From NCBI GenBank assembly GCA_041178325.1, contig JBEGVN010000088.1:21526-85525 (forward strand): DNA of 64,000 bases, in the 5' to 3' direction. The stretch is from UBA6136 sp041178325. GTDB taxonomy: Bacteria; Pseudomonadota; Gammaproteobacteria; Methylococcales; Methylococcaceae. The notes beneath the pieces are model-generated. The model was not told where the DNA came from. It worked only from the letters and a program-made list of their open reading frames with translations, and did not search any database. Positions 1 through 7,596 of the stretch are shown one piece after another (the stretch's first letter is position 1; each line of letters starts with the position of its first letter). The position numbers and the translations under genes are program-made.

Positions 1-939
1 CCAACGCCAGGCCTCGACACCCGCGAGACTCGCTTCGAGCTCAGGATGTTCAGGATCTGCAATATAAAGCGCCAAGGTATTGAGGAGTCCGTTAACCGGT
101 GAGATCCCCTGGTGACGGGTTGTCTTTTGTTCAAATGTAATACGTTCCAAGCACTCCCCAAGGGCTCTATCCCGGAGTTTCTTCCCGTGCCAGCGTTCAA
201 AAATAGCTAACCCGTCATAAATCAGTCGAAGCACGGGTGTGATTGGGACATAAACGTCCCCGCGGGCTAGTTTGTGCCTAAGTTTTTCGAAGGGGATGCG
301 CTCGTAGGGCTGGGTATAAAGTTCGCTACGAAGGTCAGCGATCAACCCCTCTGGAAGCGCTGCAACAAAACGTTTCCCTGAGATGTAGGCTAATCCGAGA
401 TAGATAAGTCGAGTATGGCAGTAGAATCGCCTTGGGTGGAACGGAAGCCACTCAGGAAGAAGGAAAAGCTCAGGTGGTATTGCATTCAAGCCCTGATATT
501 CGTAAAGGCCGATAATAGCGAGCCAGAACTTTCCCCAGGTGGGGATTCCTTCAACTCCGACCGGCTGTTGATGTAGCCAGTGCCTCGCTCGCTGAGTCAT
601 CTCTTCATGGGGGCTGACATTCAAAAGGCGAAGGGCAACATAGGCGAGGGTAGTGAAGAACACATATCCCGGGGACTCGGGGTGCATGCCCCATGAACCG
701 TCATCGGCCTGAGTGACCTCAAAGTGACGCAGAACCTGCTCGCGCTCCTTCGGATCGTATGGTCGGCCCAGAATGGTTCTGACGATGACGGCTTGAGCCA
801 AGATCATCGTACACCAGACCATTTCGCCCTCGAAGTCACCGGTTTGCTTTTGCTGAGATAGAAGGTAATCCAGCGCAGCCTGTTCGGCCTGTATCAGCCG
901 TGGGCGATCGAGTTCGTGTTCGGCAGAAGTCTCTGGCAT
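1..939 (-). CDS. osc: Oxidosqualene cyclase (sterol cyclase), N-terminal part, cut by window edge
   Basis: Cyclises 2,3-oxidosqualene to the first sterol (lanosterol or cycloartenol type), a monotopic membrane enzyme. My translation of the minus strand gives 313 uninterrupted codons from an ATG to the edge; the family is about 620-730 residues, so the C-terminal half with the catalytic Asp lies outside. Visible marks are the early GDFEGE segment, the QW-like DDGSWG at residues 79-84, and the cyclase block CHTR (174-177), YISGKRF (185-191) and LRSELY (203-208). Lanosterol synthases carry the closely similar CHCR, YGKRF and LRQELY; hopene cyclases do not. It follows bstC by about 20 bases on the same strand, so it is probably the last or next gene of the bst operon. 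Product stereochemistry cannot be told from this half. Confidence 0.88.
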   Translation of the reverse strand, partial: MPETSAEHELDRPRLIQAEQAALDYLLSQQKQTGDFEGEMVWCTMILAQAVIVRTILGRPYDPKEREQVLRHFEVTQADDGSWGMHPESPGYVFFTTLAYVALRLLNVSPHEEMTQRARHWLHQQPVGVEGIPTWGKFWLAIIGLYEYQGLNAIPPELFLLPEWLPFHPRRFYCHTRLIYLGLAYISGKRFVAALPEGLIADLRSELYTQPYERIPFEKLRHKLARGDVYVPITPVLRLIYDGLAIFERWHGKKLRDRALGECLERITFEQKTTRHQGISPVNGLLNTLALYIADPEHPELEASLAGVEAWRW

Positions 940-958
940 TCGGATGGTCTGAAATAAA

Positions 959-1756
959 TTAGCGTGGAGCTTTGGCTACTTCGTTAATGACATCGGCAAA
1001 TTCCTTTTGCCAGATCTCACGGTTATTGCCCCAGGGACCGTTTGCCAGCAACAGTTGTCCTTTCTTGATTTCAGCTTGGGCTTCCGCTGTTTTTTCGTCC
1101 ACTTCAAACAAAGCTTCAGCATAAAAAAGATGATTCAGAGGATGGTCTCCAAATTCATCAACGGACTCCTTAAGTAGGGACAAGGCCTTGTCGCCATCAC
1201 CTACGCCTGTTGGCCAAGGTGGCGCCTTGAGGTAGAGCATGCCTAGTAGGCGAAGGGGGCCCCCTTGGTCGACCGCTTTGGAGATTTTGACTGCAAGCGT
1301 GAGTTCGTCCTCCAGCCGATGGAGATTTTCTGCAGCTTGAACGGGGTGGTCATTTATGGCGAGCCCTAGATTAGCTGCCAAATAGTAGTGGACGGCTGCA
1401 TCCTGTTTTCCCCCCGCCGAAAGTGAGCGCTCGGCAAGCTTTACGCCCTCCGCTGCTAATGCCTCTCGATCAGCCCCAGGAGCTTGCCTTTCTGCCAGAT
1501 GCAGTGCAATTTCGGAGGAAAGTGAGGACTTTACGAAAGACGGCATCGTGGCATTGCGGGCAATGCGCATGGCGCAATGAAGTTCATCAGTCGATGTTGT
1601 TGCCCCCAGACTATTTCTTGAAGCTAAAAGCGATTCTTCGCTGACACCGGAGCATCCTGAGACGGGGCCGAACAGGACAATTCGGTTAGGAAGTGCGCCA
1701 CATCCACTCAGGATTACGGTGAGGGAAAGGATGAGTACGCGCGCTCGATATTGCAT
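959..1756 (-). CDS. bstC: BstC-like outer-membrane TPR-type lipoprotein, sterol trafficking
   Basis: Predicted lipoprotein of 265 residues: a basic start, a hydrophobic stretch and a lipobox LSGC with the modified Cys at residue 19. The rest is helical with Ala/Leu-rich pairs of helices of the TPR or TatT kind. In Methylococcus capsulatus the corresponding protein BstC is helical, binds sterols and works with BstA and BstB. The identification here rests mainly on position: it directly follows bstB (2-base gap) and precedes the cyclase gene. No membrane-spanning segment is seen beyond the signal, and Lys or other non-Asp residues after Cys19 (Gly20) favour outer-membrane sorting. Function in sterol handover to the outer membrane is inferred. 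Confidence 0.75.
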   Translation of the reverse strand: MQYRARVLILSLTVILSGCGALPNRIVLFGPVSGCSGVSEESLLASRNSLGATTSTDELHCAMRIARNATMPSFVKSSLSSEIALHLAERQAPGADREALAAEGVKLAERSLSAGGKQDAAVHYYLAANLGLAINDHPVQAAENLHRLEDELTLAVKISKAVDQGGPLRLLGMLYLKAPPWPTGVGDGDKALSLLKESVDEFGDHPLNHLFYAEALFEVDEKTAEAQAEIKKGQLLLANGPWGNNREIWQKEFADVINEVAKAPR

Positions 1757-1758
1757 GG

Positions 1759-2601
1759 TTATCGGCCCTTTTCCCAGAGGCTAATGGCAGGCTGGATGGC
1801 GGCTTGCGATGCCGGAACAAATGCATCGATGGCAAAAAGCTCACAAAGCTTCTTGCCATCGGGGTCACTGCACATATCGCTCAATGCCTTTGCAAAACGG
1901 TTGCGCTCTTCAGGGCTACTGGCCTTCTGGTTGGCGACAAGTCCCATCAAAGGTATCGGTGCGGAAGTGAATACGGACTCAAGCTCATGGGTCAAAGGAA
2001 GAGAGGCTAGTGCTGCAAATTGCTGACCGTTGAGGAGAACAGCATCTAATTCTCCCTTATCCAGGGCTCTGAGCGCCCGGATTGCCTGCTTGCTTGGCTT
2101 GAGAGAGAAATCCTTCTGGGGATCCAGTTTGCCAGCAAAGACAATACGACGAATGAACTCCGCTTCTTCAAAAACGGTTCCACCTACCTGTTTGCCCTTG
2201 ACATCATTCAGTGAGCCGAAATGGCCTTTGACCGCGACCAGATGAAACTCCTCAGTTGAGCCGCCACGCATCTTGGGTTGAACCACGGGTTCTAGATGCA
2301 GGCTTTGACGCTGATCCAAGAAGATGCCAAGTGAGGTGATTGCGAAGGCAGGTTTCTTCTCTTTCAGCAATATTTTGCAGCCTTCGACATCCGAGGAAAA
2401 AGCGCTGCTAAAGCTCTGTGTTGGCCAGCCGCCGACCTTTTCTACCACGTTCAGCATGGCCGACATTGCCTTGTTGGCGTCATCCTCACTGACAGGTCCC
2501 CCAGGATAGCAGACGACCACTGGTGCAGGGACCGAGGCGGCAAGGCCAGAAAAGAGGAAGGAAGCCAAAGCCAGAGTGAATTGAAGTGAAAAAAGGCGCA
2601 T
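1759..2601 (-). CDS. bstB: BstB-like periplasmic sterol-binding protein (PhnD-type fold)
   Basis: A 280-residue secreted protein with a clear signal peptide (hydrophobic residues about 5-22, ending near AAS). The mature part resembles PhnD/SsuA-type substrate-binding proteins: an early cys-containing strand, the segment FAITSLGIFL near residue 90, a DVKGKQVGG motif (PhnD proteins have DLKGK.VA) and GELDAVLLNG near 190. In Methylococcus capsulatus the homologue BstB was shown to bind 4-methylsterols in the periplasm. There is no ABC transporter partner; instead it is embedded between an RND transporter gene and a lipoprotein gene with gaps of only 4 and 2 bases, which argues for a sterol relay rather than phosphonate uptake. 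Confidence 0.78.
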   Translation of the reverse strand: MRLFSLQFTLALASFLFSGLAASVPAPVVVCYPGGPVSEDDANKAMSAMLNVVEKVGGWPTQSFSSAFSSDVEGCKILLKEKKPAFAITSLGIFLDQRQSLHLEPVVQPKMRGGSTEEFHLVAVKGHFGSLNDVKGKQVGGTVFEEAEFIRRIVFAGKLDPQKDFSLKPSKQAIRALRALDKGELDAVLLNGQQFAALASLPLTHELESVFTSAPIPLMGLVANQKASSPEERNRFAKALSDMCSDPDGKKLCELFAIDAFVPASQAAIQPAISLWEKGR

Positions 2602-2605
2602 GAGG

Positions 2606-5296
2606 TTATTTTTTCCTGGAGGGGCTGAGTATCAGGCCAATAGCAGGCGCAATGAATAGGGTGGAGGCCAGGCATGTCATCAAGCCAATTGTGATATCGA
2701 TGCCCAACCCGGATACTCCCCGGTAGCTGGCGAGGGTGATCGCACCAAGACCAGCAAGTTCAGTACCAGCAGCCAGTAAAATGACGCGGCCTGCATCCTT
2801 GGCGATCGCAATCGGATCTTCCCCTTTCATTGCCATCCAGCGATGGCTAAGCCATACCCCATAATCAACAGCCAAAGCAATGACCAGGGGAAGAGCAATG
2901 ATATTGGCGTAATTGTAATGGAGACCGGCCAACTTCATGATGCCGAGCATCCAGCCCCCGCCGATGACGAGTGGCAGCGTTGCAATCATAATTCCTCTCG
3001 GGGAGCGAATCACTAGGGCTAGCCATGCCAAGCAGACCAGAATCGCCGCTTTGGTTCCTTGGCTAAAACTGCTGACAACAGCCTTGGAGAAAACCTGATG
3101 AGTGGTTGGGAAGCCTGTCGCATCGGTCGAAACCTCATAGACATCCGTCATGAGTTCATCCAGATTATCAGGATCGTAGACGCTCTTTGCGGGGTAGGCA
3201 TAGGCGGCTAGAGTTCCATCGCCTGCCACAAACCGCTCACGTAACCCGTCTGGCAGGTCCTTTGGGGCAATAGGCCGGGCGGATGACCAATCGCGAACCT
3301 GTTCCACACCCTCCATGCCGACCGCAAGGAGAGCGCGAAGCAAGGTCTCTGAGCGAAGTCTCGCCGTCTCTGGATCTTTCTCAAGAGATGATTGCAGGCT
3401 TTCAATGCCGGATCTGAGTTCCTCAAGCCCTTGCACCAATGTCTGGTTTCCTGAGCTAAATGCCTGCTCCTCATAGCCCTCGATTTTTTCAAGGGCCTGC
3501 TGCAGCAATCTCTGTATGGACTTGAAGGATTTTTCATCAAGTCCTTGCTGATTCAGGGTAACCAGGTTTTGCATGAGGGCGGGCTGCATCGCCAGCTGCG
3601 CCATGCGATGGGCCGAGGTGAGCCGTTGTTCAGAGTCAGCCGGGAAAAAACTACTGATGGATTGGACTTTTGAAATGGATGGTTTTTTTTGTGCTTCTTC
3701 GGTGATCCTTCGGATCTCTTCAAGGCTCTTCGCTGTAAAGATCACGATTTCGGATTGATAGTCCGTTTCGGTCACCATTTTTCGCTGATACTCAGCCGCT
3801 TTGGAATCACGGGGGAGTAGGGCGAGAACGTCATAGTCAAAGCCCATATCAAGGCCCGAACGAATTCCGAGAACAGCTGCAGTTGCCGCAAAGAGAACAA
3901 CAACCAGTGCAAAAGAATGGGGGATTCTTCGGTGAGGCTTTCCGGTCTCAGTTGACGGCTTCTTTGCCCTGATCTTGGGTGGAATAAGGGCATAGATGGC
4001 TGGCTGAACGATCCAGGTGCTGATCAGAATCAGGAGTACGCCTCCTGCGGCGATGATGCCCAGCTCGGCAAATCCGGGGAAAGCCACGGTCGACAGTGTC
4101 CCGAAGATCAAAAGAGAGGCTCCGCCGGCTGTCAGCACGGCAGAAAAAGAATCACGAATACCGTTGCCAATCGATTCGATCAACGGTTTGCCCGACCGAC
4201 GCGCCTCTGCAATCTGAGATGTCGTGAAAATGCCGTAATCGGCACCAAGTCCAAACAGGATAGCCAAAAAGCTGGACGTAATGATGGTGAGGTGGCCAAC
4301 CGCCAGGTAAGCAAAGCCTAGACTCCAAACTGCGCCCAGACCCATGGGGATGAATATGGCAAGGGCCCAGGGGACGCTTCTTACAACCAAAAAGATAAGT
4401 GCGCCAATGAGGCCAGCGGCGGTCCAGATGACAAGTTTGATATCTCGCTCAATATCAATGTACTCCTCATACTCGATTGCAGGCAGTCCTGTAAGGACGA
4501 CGCGCGGAGCGGTCAGGCCGCGAGCCACGAATTCTTTCGACAGTTCTGTTGCGACCTGTGTAATGCGCTGATTGAAGGGGGCCAGGCTTTCAAAGTCCTC
4601 TCCAGTGGCCTTGGCGTGAACGAAAAGCAGGAGCATCTTGCCGTCATGGCTACTGAAATAGCCCTTACCTAGCTGTTCAGCCCCCAAGGCCTTGAGCATC
4701 GGATCGAATTCGATGTTGGTAGGTGCGTTTTTCTCGTCCAGCCAGCGCTGCCATTCATGAATAAAGGCGGTTGCGCCCTTGATCCCGACCAGTGCCTTTT
4801 GGATGTCCACTTCCCCCGAACTTTTTCCACTCGATGCGGCAGAAGCTGCAAAACCAAGAAGTGTGTCGAGGCCGAGTTTCGACATTCTATTGGCTGCAAC
4901 CAGCCCCTGTTCGAGTTGAGCCAACTGCTCAGGGGGAAGGATGAGGTAAAGGTGATCATGCAGGAAGCCGGTATCCAGGCGCTCTGTGGCTTGAGCGATT
5001 TCTGGCTGCTGTCGGAGTCGGGATGCAAGTTCCTGCGCGAAGGATTCAAGCTCGGGTCGGGGTGCGTTTTCGAGAACGACGACCAGATCAGAGGATGCGC
5101 CAAATGTTTCAAGATAGCGATTGAGCCGATGGGCAACCTCTGTGTCCTGAGGCAGCAGTGCTTGACGTGAGGTATACACAGGCAGGTGGGTTGAGGCAAA
5201 GATGGCCAGTGCCGTGATCAAGGAGGCAGCCAGAAGAACCCACCAAGGATGGTGTGCAGATCGGATGCTCAGGCGATAAATGAAGGATTTAAGCAT
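2606..5296 (-). CDS. bstA: BstA-like RND (MMPL family) inner-membrane sterol transporter
   Basis: An 896-residue RND-superfamily protein: one N-terminal membrane helix (about 18-37), a large periplasmic loop, a bundle of membrane helices around 285-440 containing GLGADYGIF, a second periplasmic loop with coiled-coil-like stretches (about 560-680), and a final bundle near 750-895 containing IALAVDYGVW. The duplicated G/A-x-DYG motif in the fourth helix of each half carries the proton-relay Asp of MMPL/HpnN proteins. HpnN moves hopanoids; BstA is the sterol counterpart in Methylococcus. Context (bstB, bstC and the cyclase follow at once) selects BstA over HpnN. Probably first gene of the operon, driven from the divergent region upstream. 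Confidence 0.8.
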   Translation of the reverse strand: MLKSFIYRLSIRSAHHPWWVLLAASLITALAIFASTHLPVYTSRQALLPQDTEVAHRLNRYLETFGASSDLVVVLENAPRPELESFAQELASRLRQQPEIAQATERLDTGFLHDHLYLILPPEQLAQLEQGLVAANRMSKLGLDTLLGFAASAASSGKSSGEVDIQKALVGIKGATAFIHEWQRWLDEKNAPTNIEFDPMLKALGAEQLGKGYFSSHDGKMLLLFVHAKATGEDFESLAPFNQRITQVATELSKEFVARGLTAPRVVLTGLPAIEYEEYIDIERDIKLVIWTAAGLIGALIFLVVRSVPWALAIFIPMGLGAVWSLGFAYLAVGHLTIITSSFLAILFGLGADYGIFTTSQIAEARRSGKPLIESIGNGIRDSFSAVLTAGGASLLIFGTLSTVAFPGFAELGIIAAGGVLLILISTWIVQPAIYALIPPKIRAKKPSTETGKPHRRIPHSFALVVVLFAATAAVLGIRSGLDMGFDYDVLALLPRDSKAAEYQRKMVTETDYQSEIVIFTAKSLEEIRRITEEAQKKPSISKVQSISSFFPADSEQRLTSAHRMAQLAMQPALMQNLVTLNQQGLDEKSFKSIQRLLQQALEKIEGYEEQAFSSGNQTLVQGLEELRSGIESLQSSLEKDPETARLRSETLLRALLAVGMEGVEQVRDWSSARPIAPKDLPDGLRERFVAGDGTLAAYAYPAKSVYDPDNLDELMTDVYEVSTDATGFPTTHQVFSKAVVSSFSQGTKAAILVCLAWLALVIRSPRGIMIATLPLVIGGGWMLGIMKLAGLHYNYANIIALPLVIALAVDYGVWLSHRWMAMKGEDPIAIAKDAGRVILLAAGTELAGLGAITLASYRGVSGLGIDITIGLMTCLASTLFIAPAIGLILSPSRKK

Positions 5297-5356
5297 GCGG
5301 TATTAAAGGGCTTTGGGCTGTCTTGAGATATTAAGGGAATTTATTGGCTTTCAGCC

Positions 5357-5373
5357 GTCTAACAGACAGTCTG
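5357..5373. promoter_or_regulatory. Overlapping palindromes between bstA and the divergent membrane gene
   Basis: The 124-base divergent region holds GTCT-AAC-AGAC directly overlapping CAGAC-A-GTCTG, so three alternating GTCT/AGAC half-sites occur in 17 bases. Such spacing is typical of a repressor operator, and it could control both bstA and the gene at 5421. No repressor gene is adjacent, and I found no convincing -35/-10 pair on either strand, so the role is only suggested. Confidence 0.3.
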
Positions 5374-5420
5374 GGGGAACATGATTCCACTGTCATCTGC
5401 CTTTGATTGGGAGAAATACT

Positions 5421-5837
5421 ATGCCTGAGATTAATGGAAGAGCCCTGATGAGGGGCATTGGTCTCTTTTTGGTTCTTTACATCATTCATGTGGTGTTTCT
5501 ACCGCAACTGGTTGGTGAACAGGCAGTCACGGGTGATTATCAGGGGCTATTGTATGGGATCAATCAGGCTCTTGGGCTGGCAACCTGCATGATCCCCGGT
5601 TTTGTAGCAGCAAAAATCGCGGGGCATCACGGATTTATTCATGGCGGAATGGTCGGTGGTATCAGCACGATCCTGACCGCACTCATTGCGATGATCTGGG
5701 CCATAGCAACCGGCGGAAAATTCTTCGGTCTGGAAACCTTGCCGTTCTGGCTAATCACTAACATGTTTTTGAGTGCCTTTGCCGGACTGTTGGCAACCAA
5801 CATGGAGGATCCCGAAGAGGAGGGTGAGTCCCCATAA
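5421..5837 (+). CDS. Small polytopic membrane protein, function unknown
   Basis: A protein of 138 residues with about four hydrophobic helices (near 10-30, 45-63, 75-95 and 108-125) and a short acidic tail (EDPEEEG). The ATG is chosen because GGGAGAAA lies just upstream at good spacing; a TTG six codons earlier is possible. Conserved-looking glycines (HGGMVGG near 68-76) resemble those of small YrzE/TIGR04086-like membrane proteins, but I do not recognise the family with certainty. It is divergent from the bst-osc operon and shares its control region, so a link to sterol membranes is conceivable but unproven. Confidence 0.7.
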   Translation: MPEINGRALMRGIGLFLVLYIIHVVFLPQLVGEQAVTGDYQGLLYGINQALGLATCMIPGFVAAKIAGHHGFIHGGMVGGISTILTALIAMIWAIATGGKFFGLETLPFWLITNMFLSAFAGLLATNMEDPEEEGESP

Positions 5838-5929
5838 GTCGCCAAAATTGACTCTTATGGCCTCGATGGTGGAATTTCCCTTCCCGGGTAGGGGATAATT
5901 GATATCCCCACTTTGTTTCGAGGCAGCGC

Positions 5930-7147
5930 ATGAATCAGGACTATGACGTACTCATCGTTGGGGGAGGCATGGTCGGTGCCACCTTGGCTTGCGCCTTAGG
6001 CGACAGCCACCTTCGTGTAGGCCTCCTTGAGGACTCCCCTCCCGCTGAGTTCGAAGCCGATCAGCCGCATGACCTTCGGGTTTCGGCCGTCAGTATTGCT
6101 TCTGCAAACATTCTTAAAACAATCGGTGCCTGGTCGGGCATCACGCGTAGGCGCTTGTGCCCCTACCGCAGAATGCGGGTCTGGGAAGATAGCGGCGATG
6201 TGGAATTCTGCAGTGACGAAATCAATGAGCCCGTTCTTGGACACATTGTCGAAAATAGGATCATTCAGCTTGCGGTTTTGGAGCGTGCCCGTGAATTTGG
6301 GAATGTTGAGCTGATTTCTGGTGTTAAGACCCAGAGTGTTCTTTATAGCTCGGGTGAGTCTTCCGTGACCCTTGAAGATGGACGCGTTCTCAAGAGCCGT
6401 TTGATGGTGGCGGCAGATGGCGGGTTTTCTCGTGTTCGGCAGTCGGCTGGGATGGGCGTGAGTGGGTGGGACTATGAACAACATGCTCTCGTCCTCACGG
6501 TTGATACGGCATGCGGCCAGCAGGACATCACTTGGCAAAGGTTCACGCCAGAAGGGCCCCAAGCTCTCTTGCCTCTGAATGGCCCCCATGCCTCTTTGGT
6601 CTGGTACAGCACCCCGGAAGAAGTGGCGCGCTTAAAAACGCTCCCGGATGACGCTTTATTGGCTGCTTTGGAACGCGAGTTTCCTGCTTGTCTTGGCGAC
6701 GTTACCCGGATCACGGCCAGAGGGAGCTTCCCCTTGCGCCGGCAGCATGCTCTTCGATACGTCAAAGAGGGTGTCGCACTCATTGGCGACGCCGCACATA
6801 TGATCCACCCGCTGGCCGGTCAGGGCGTGAATATTGGCCTTCTTGATGCTGCGGCACTCGCAGAAGTGCTAATTGCAGCAAAAAAAGCAGGGGAAGATAT
6901 TGGGGCCCAGATTGTGCTTGGGCGCTATGAGCGAATGCGCCGAAAGAACAATCTATTGATGATGACAGTCATGGACGCCTTCTATCGGACCTTTGGCAAT
7001 TCTCACGGCCCCGTGAGGTTTCTCCGCAATCTTGGTTTGGGTCTTGCGGAGCGGTTGAAGCCCGCGAAGAGACTTGCGATGAGCTATGCCATGGGGCTGA
7101 ATGGCTCTCTGCCCCGATTGGCACAGGGCGAAGCATTGCTCGGTTGA
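5930..7147 (+). CDS. ubiF: FAD-dependent ubiquinone-ring hydroxylase, UbiF/UbiH family
   Basis: Flavin monooxygenase of 405 residues that hydroxylates the ring of a ubiquinone precursor, most likely at C-6 (UbiF type). The dinucleotide fold GGGMVGA is at residues 11-17, DLRVSAVS near 48-55, the NAD(P)H/FAD-linking ADGGFSRVRQ near 160, and GDAAHMIHPLAGQGVN near 283-298. The segments TWQRFTPEGP and ASLVWY closely match those I recall from E. coli UbiF, and the end (FLRNLGLGLAE, YAMGL) also agrees. Because it lies near sterol genes squalene monooxygenase was considered; the UbiF-specific segments argue against it. It stands alone, without other ubi genes nearby. Confidence 0.85.
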   Translation: MNQDYDVLIVGGGMVGATLACALGDSHLRVGLLEDSPPAEFEADQPHDLRVSAVSIASANILKTIGAWSGITRRRLCPYRRMRVWEDSGDVEFCSDEINEPVLGHIVENRIIQLAVLERAREFGNVELISGVKTQSVLYSSGESSVTLEDGRVLKSRLMVAADGGFSRVRQSAGMGVSGWDYEQHALVLTVDTACGQQDITWQRFTPEGPQALLPLNGPHASLVWYSTPEEVARLKTLPDDALLAALEREFPACLGDVTRITARGSFPLRRQHALRYVKEGVALIGDAAHMIHPLAGQGVNIGLLDAAALAEVLIAAKKAGEDIGAQIVLGRYERMRRKNNLLMMTVMDAFYRTFGNSHGPVRFLRNLGLGLAERLKPAKRLAMSYAMGLNGSLPRLAQGEALLG

Positions 7148-7188
7148 AACAATAGTGATTCAGCGACCTCAGTGAGGGAGAGTAGATT

Positions 7189-7572
7189 ATGGGAAATATT
7201 AAAATAATTTTGATCGCCGCCCTTTTTTCAGGTTGTGCGAGCTATTCCAATTGGCAACCCGTCGCGGATCCTGCAAATGACCGAAATGCAGCCAATCTGG
7301 GAGTTGATACCGAACAGTGTCGTCAACTGGCTTCCCAGGCCGGAGCGGTCGGAACTGAAACCGCCAAGGGTGTCGCGGCGGGAGGACTGTTAGGGGCTGC
7401 AGCGGGAGCCGCCATCGGGGCTGTCGCCGGAGATCCGGGCGCAGGCGCAGCAATTGGGGCGGCAGCCGGCGGTATCGGTGGCGGAACAGCAACCGGCGTG
7501 AGTGCAGATGACCAGTACAAGCGAGCTTACATTAACTGCATGCGCGGCCGGGGTCATAACATCATTAATTGA
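7189..7572 (+). CDS. Glycine-zipper outer-membrane lipoprotein
   Basis: A 127-residue protein with a short lipoprotein signal (IILIAALFSGC, lipobox FSGC with Cys16) followed by a region with a pair of Cys (Cys44 and a C-terminal Cys) and a long Gly/Ala repeat at about 65-105 in which Gly recurs every four residues. This is the YMGG/17-kDa-antigen type glycine zipper that packs membrane helices. GGGAGAG just before the ATG serves as ribosome binding site. Role in envelope stability is inferred from the family; the substrate or partner is unknown. Confidence 0.75.
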   Translation: MGNIKIILIAALFSGCASYSNWQPVADPANDRNAANLGVDTEQCRQLASQAGAVGTETAKGVAAGGLLGAAAGAAIGAVAGDPGAGAAIGAAAGGIGGGTATGVSADDQYKRAYINCMRGRGHNIIN

Positions 7573-7596
7573 TTTGCCCTTTTTGGGGTCTAGTGC

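Noticed and set aside
1..939. Squalene-hopene cyclase as identity of the partial cyclase
   Set aside because: The CHTR...YISGKRF...LRSELY block follows lanosterol synthase, and the neighbours are sterol transport genes.
2606..5296. Hopanoid transporter HpnN
   Set aside because: Same superfamily, but no hpn genes are near while bstB-, bstC- and osc-like genes follow directly.
5996..6589. Minus-strand open frame of 197 codons
   Set aside because: Shadow of the ubiF coding sequence; no signal or known motif.
5930..7147. Squalene monooxygenase near the sterol operon
   Set aside because: TWQRFTPEGP, ASLVWY and the C-terminal part match UbiF much better than squalene epoxidases.
7199..7520. Pro/Arg- and Ala/Pro-rich minus-strand frames
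   Set aside because: Produced by the repetitive Gly/Ala codons of the glycine-zipper gene on the plus strand.
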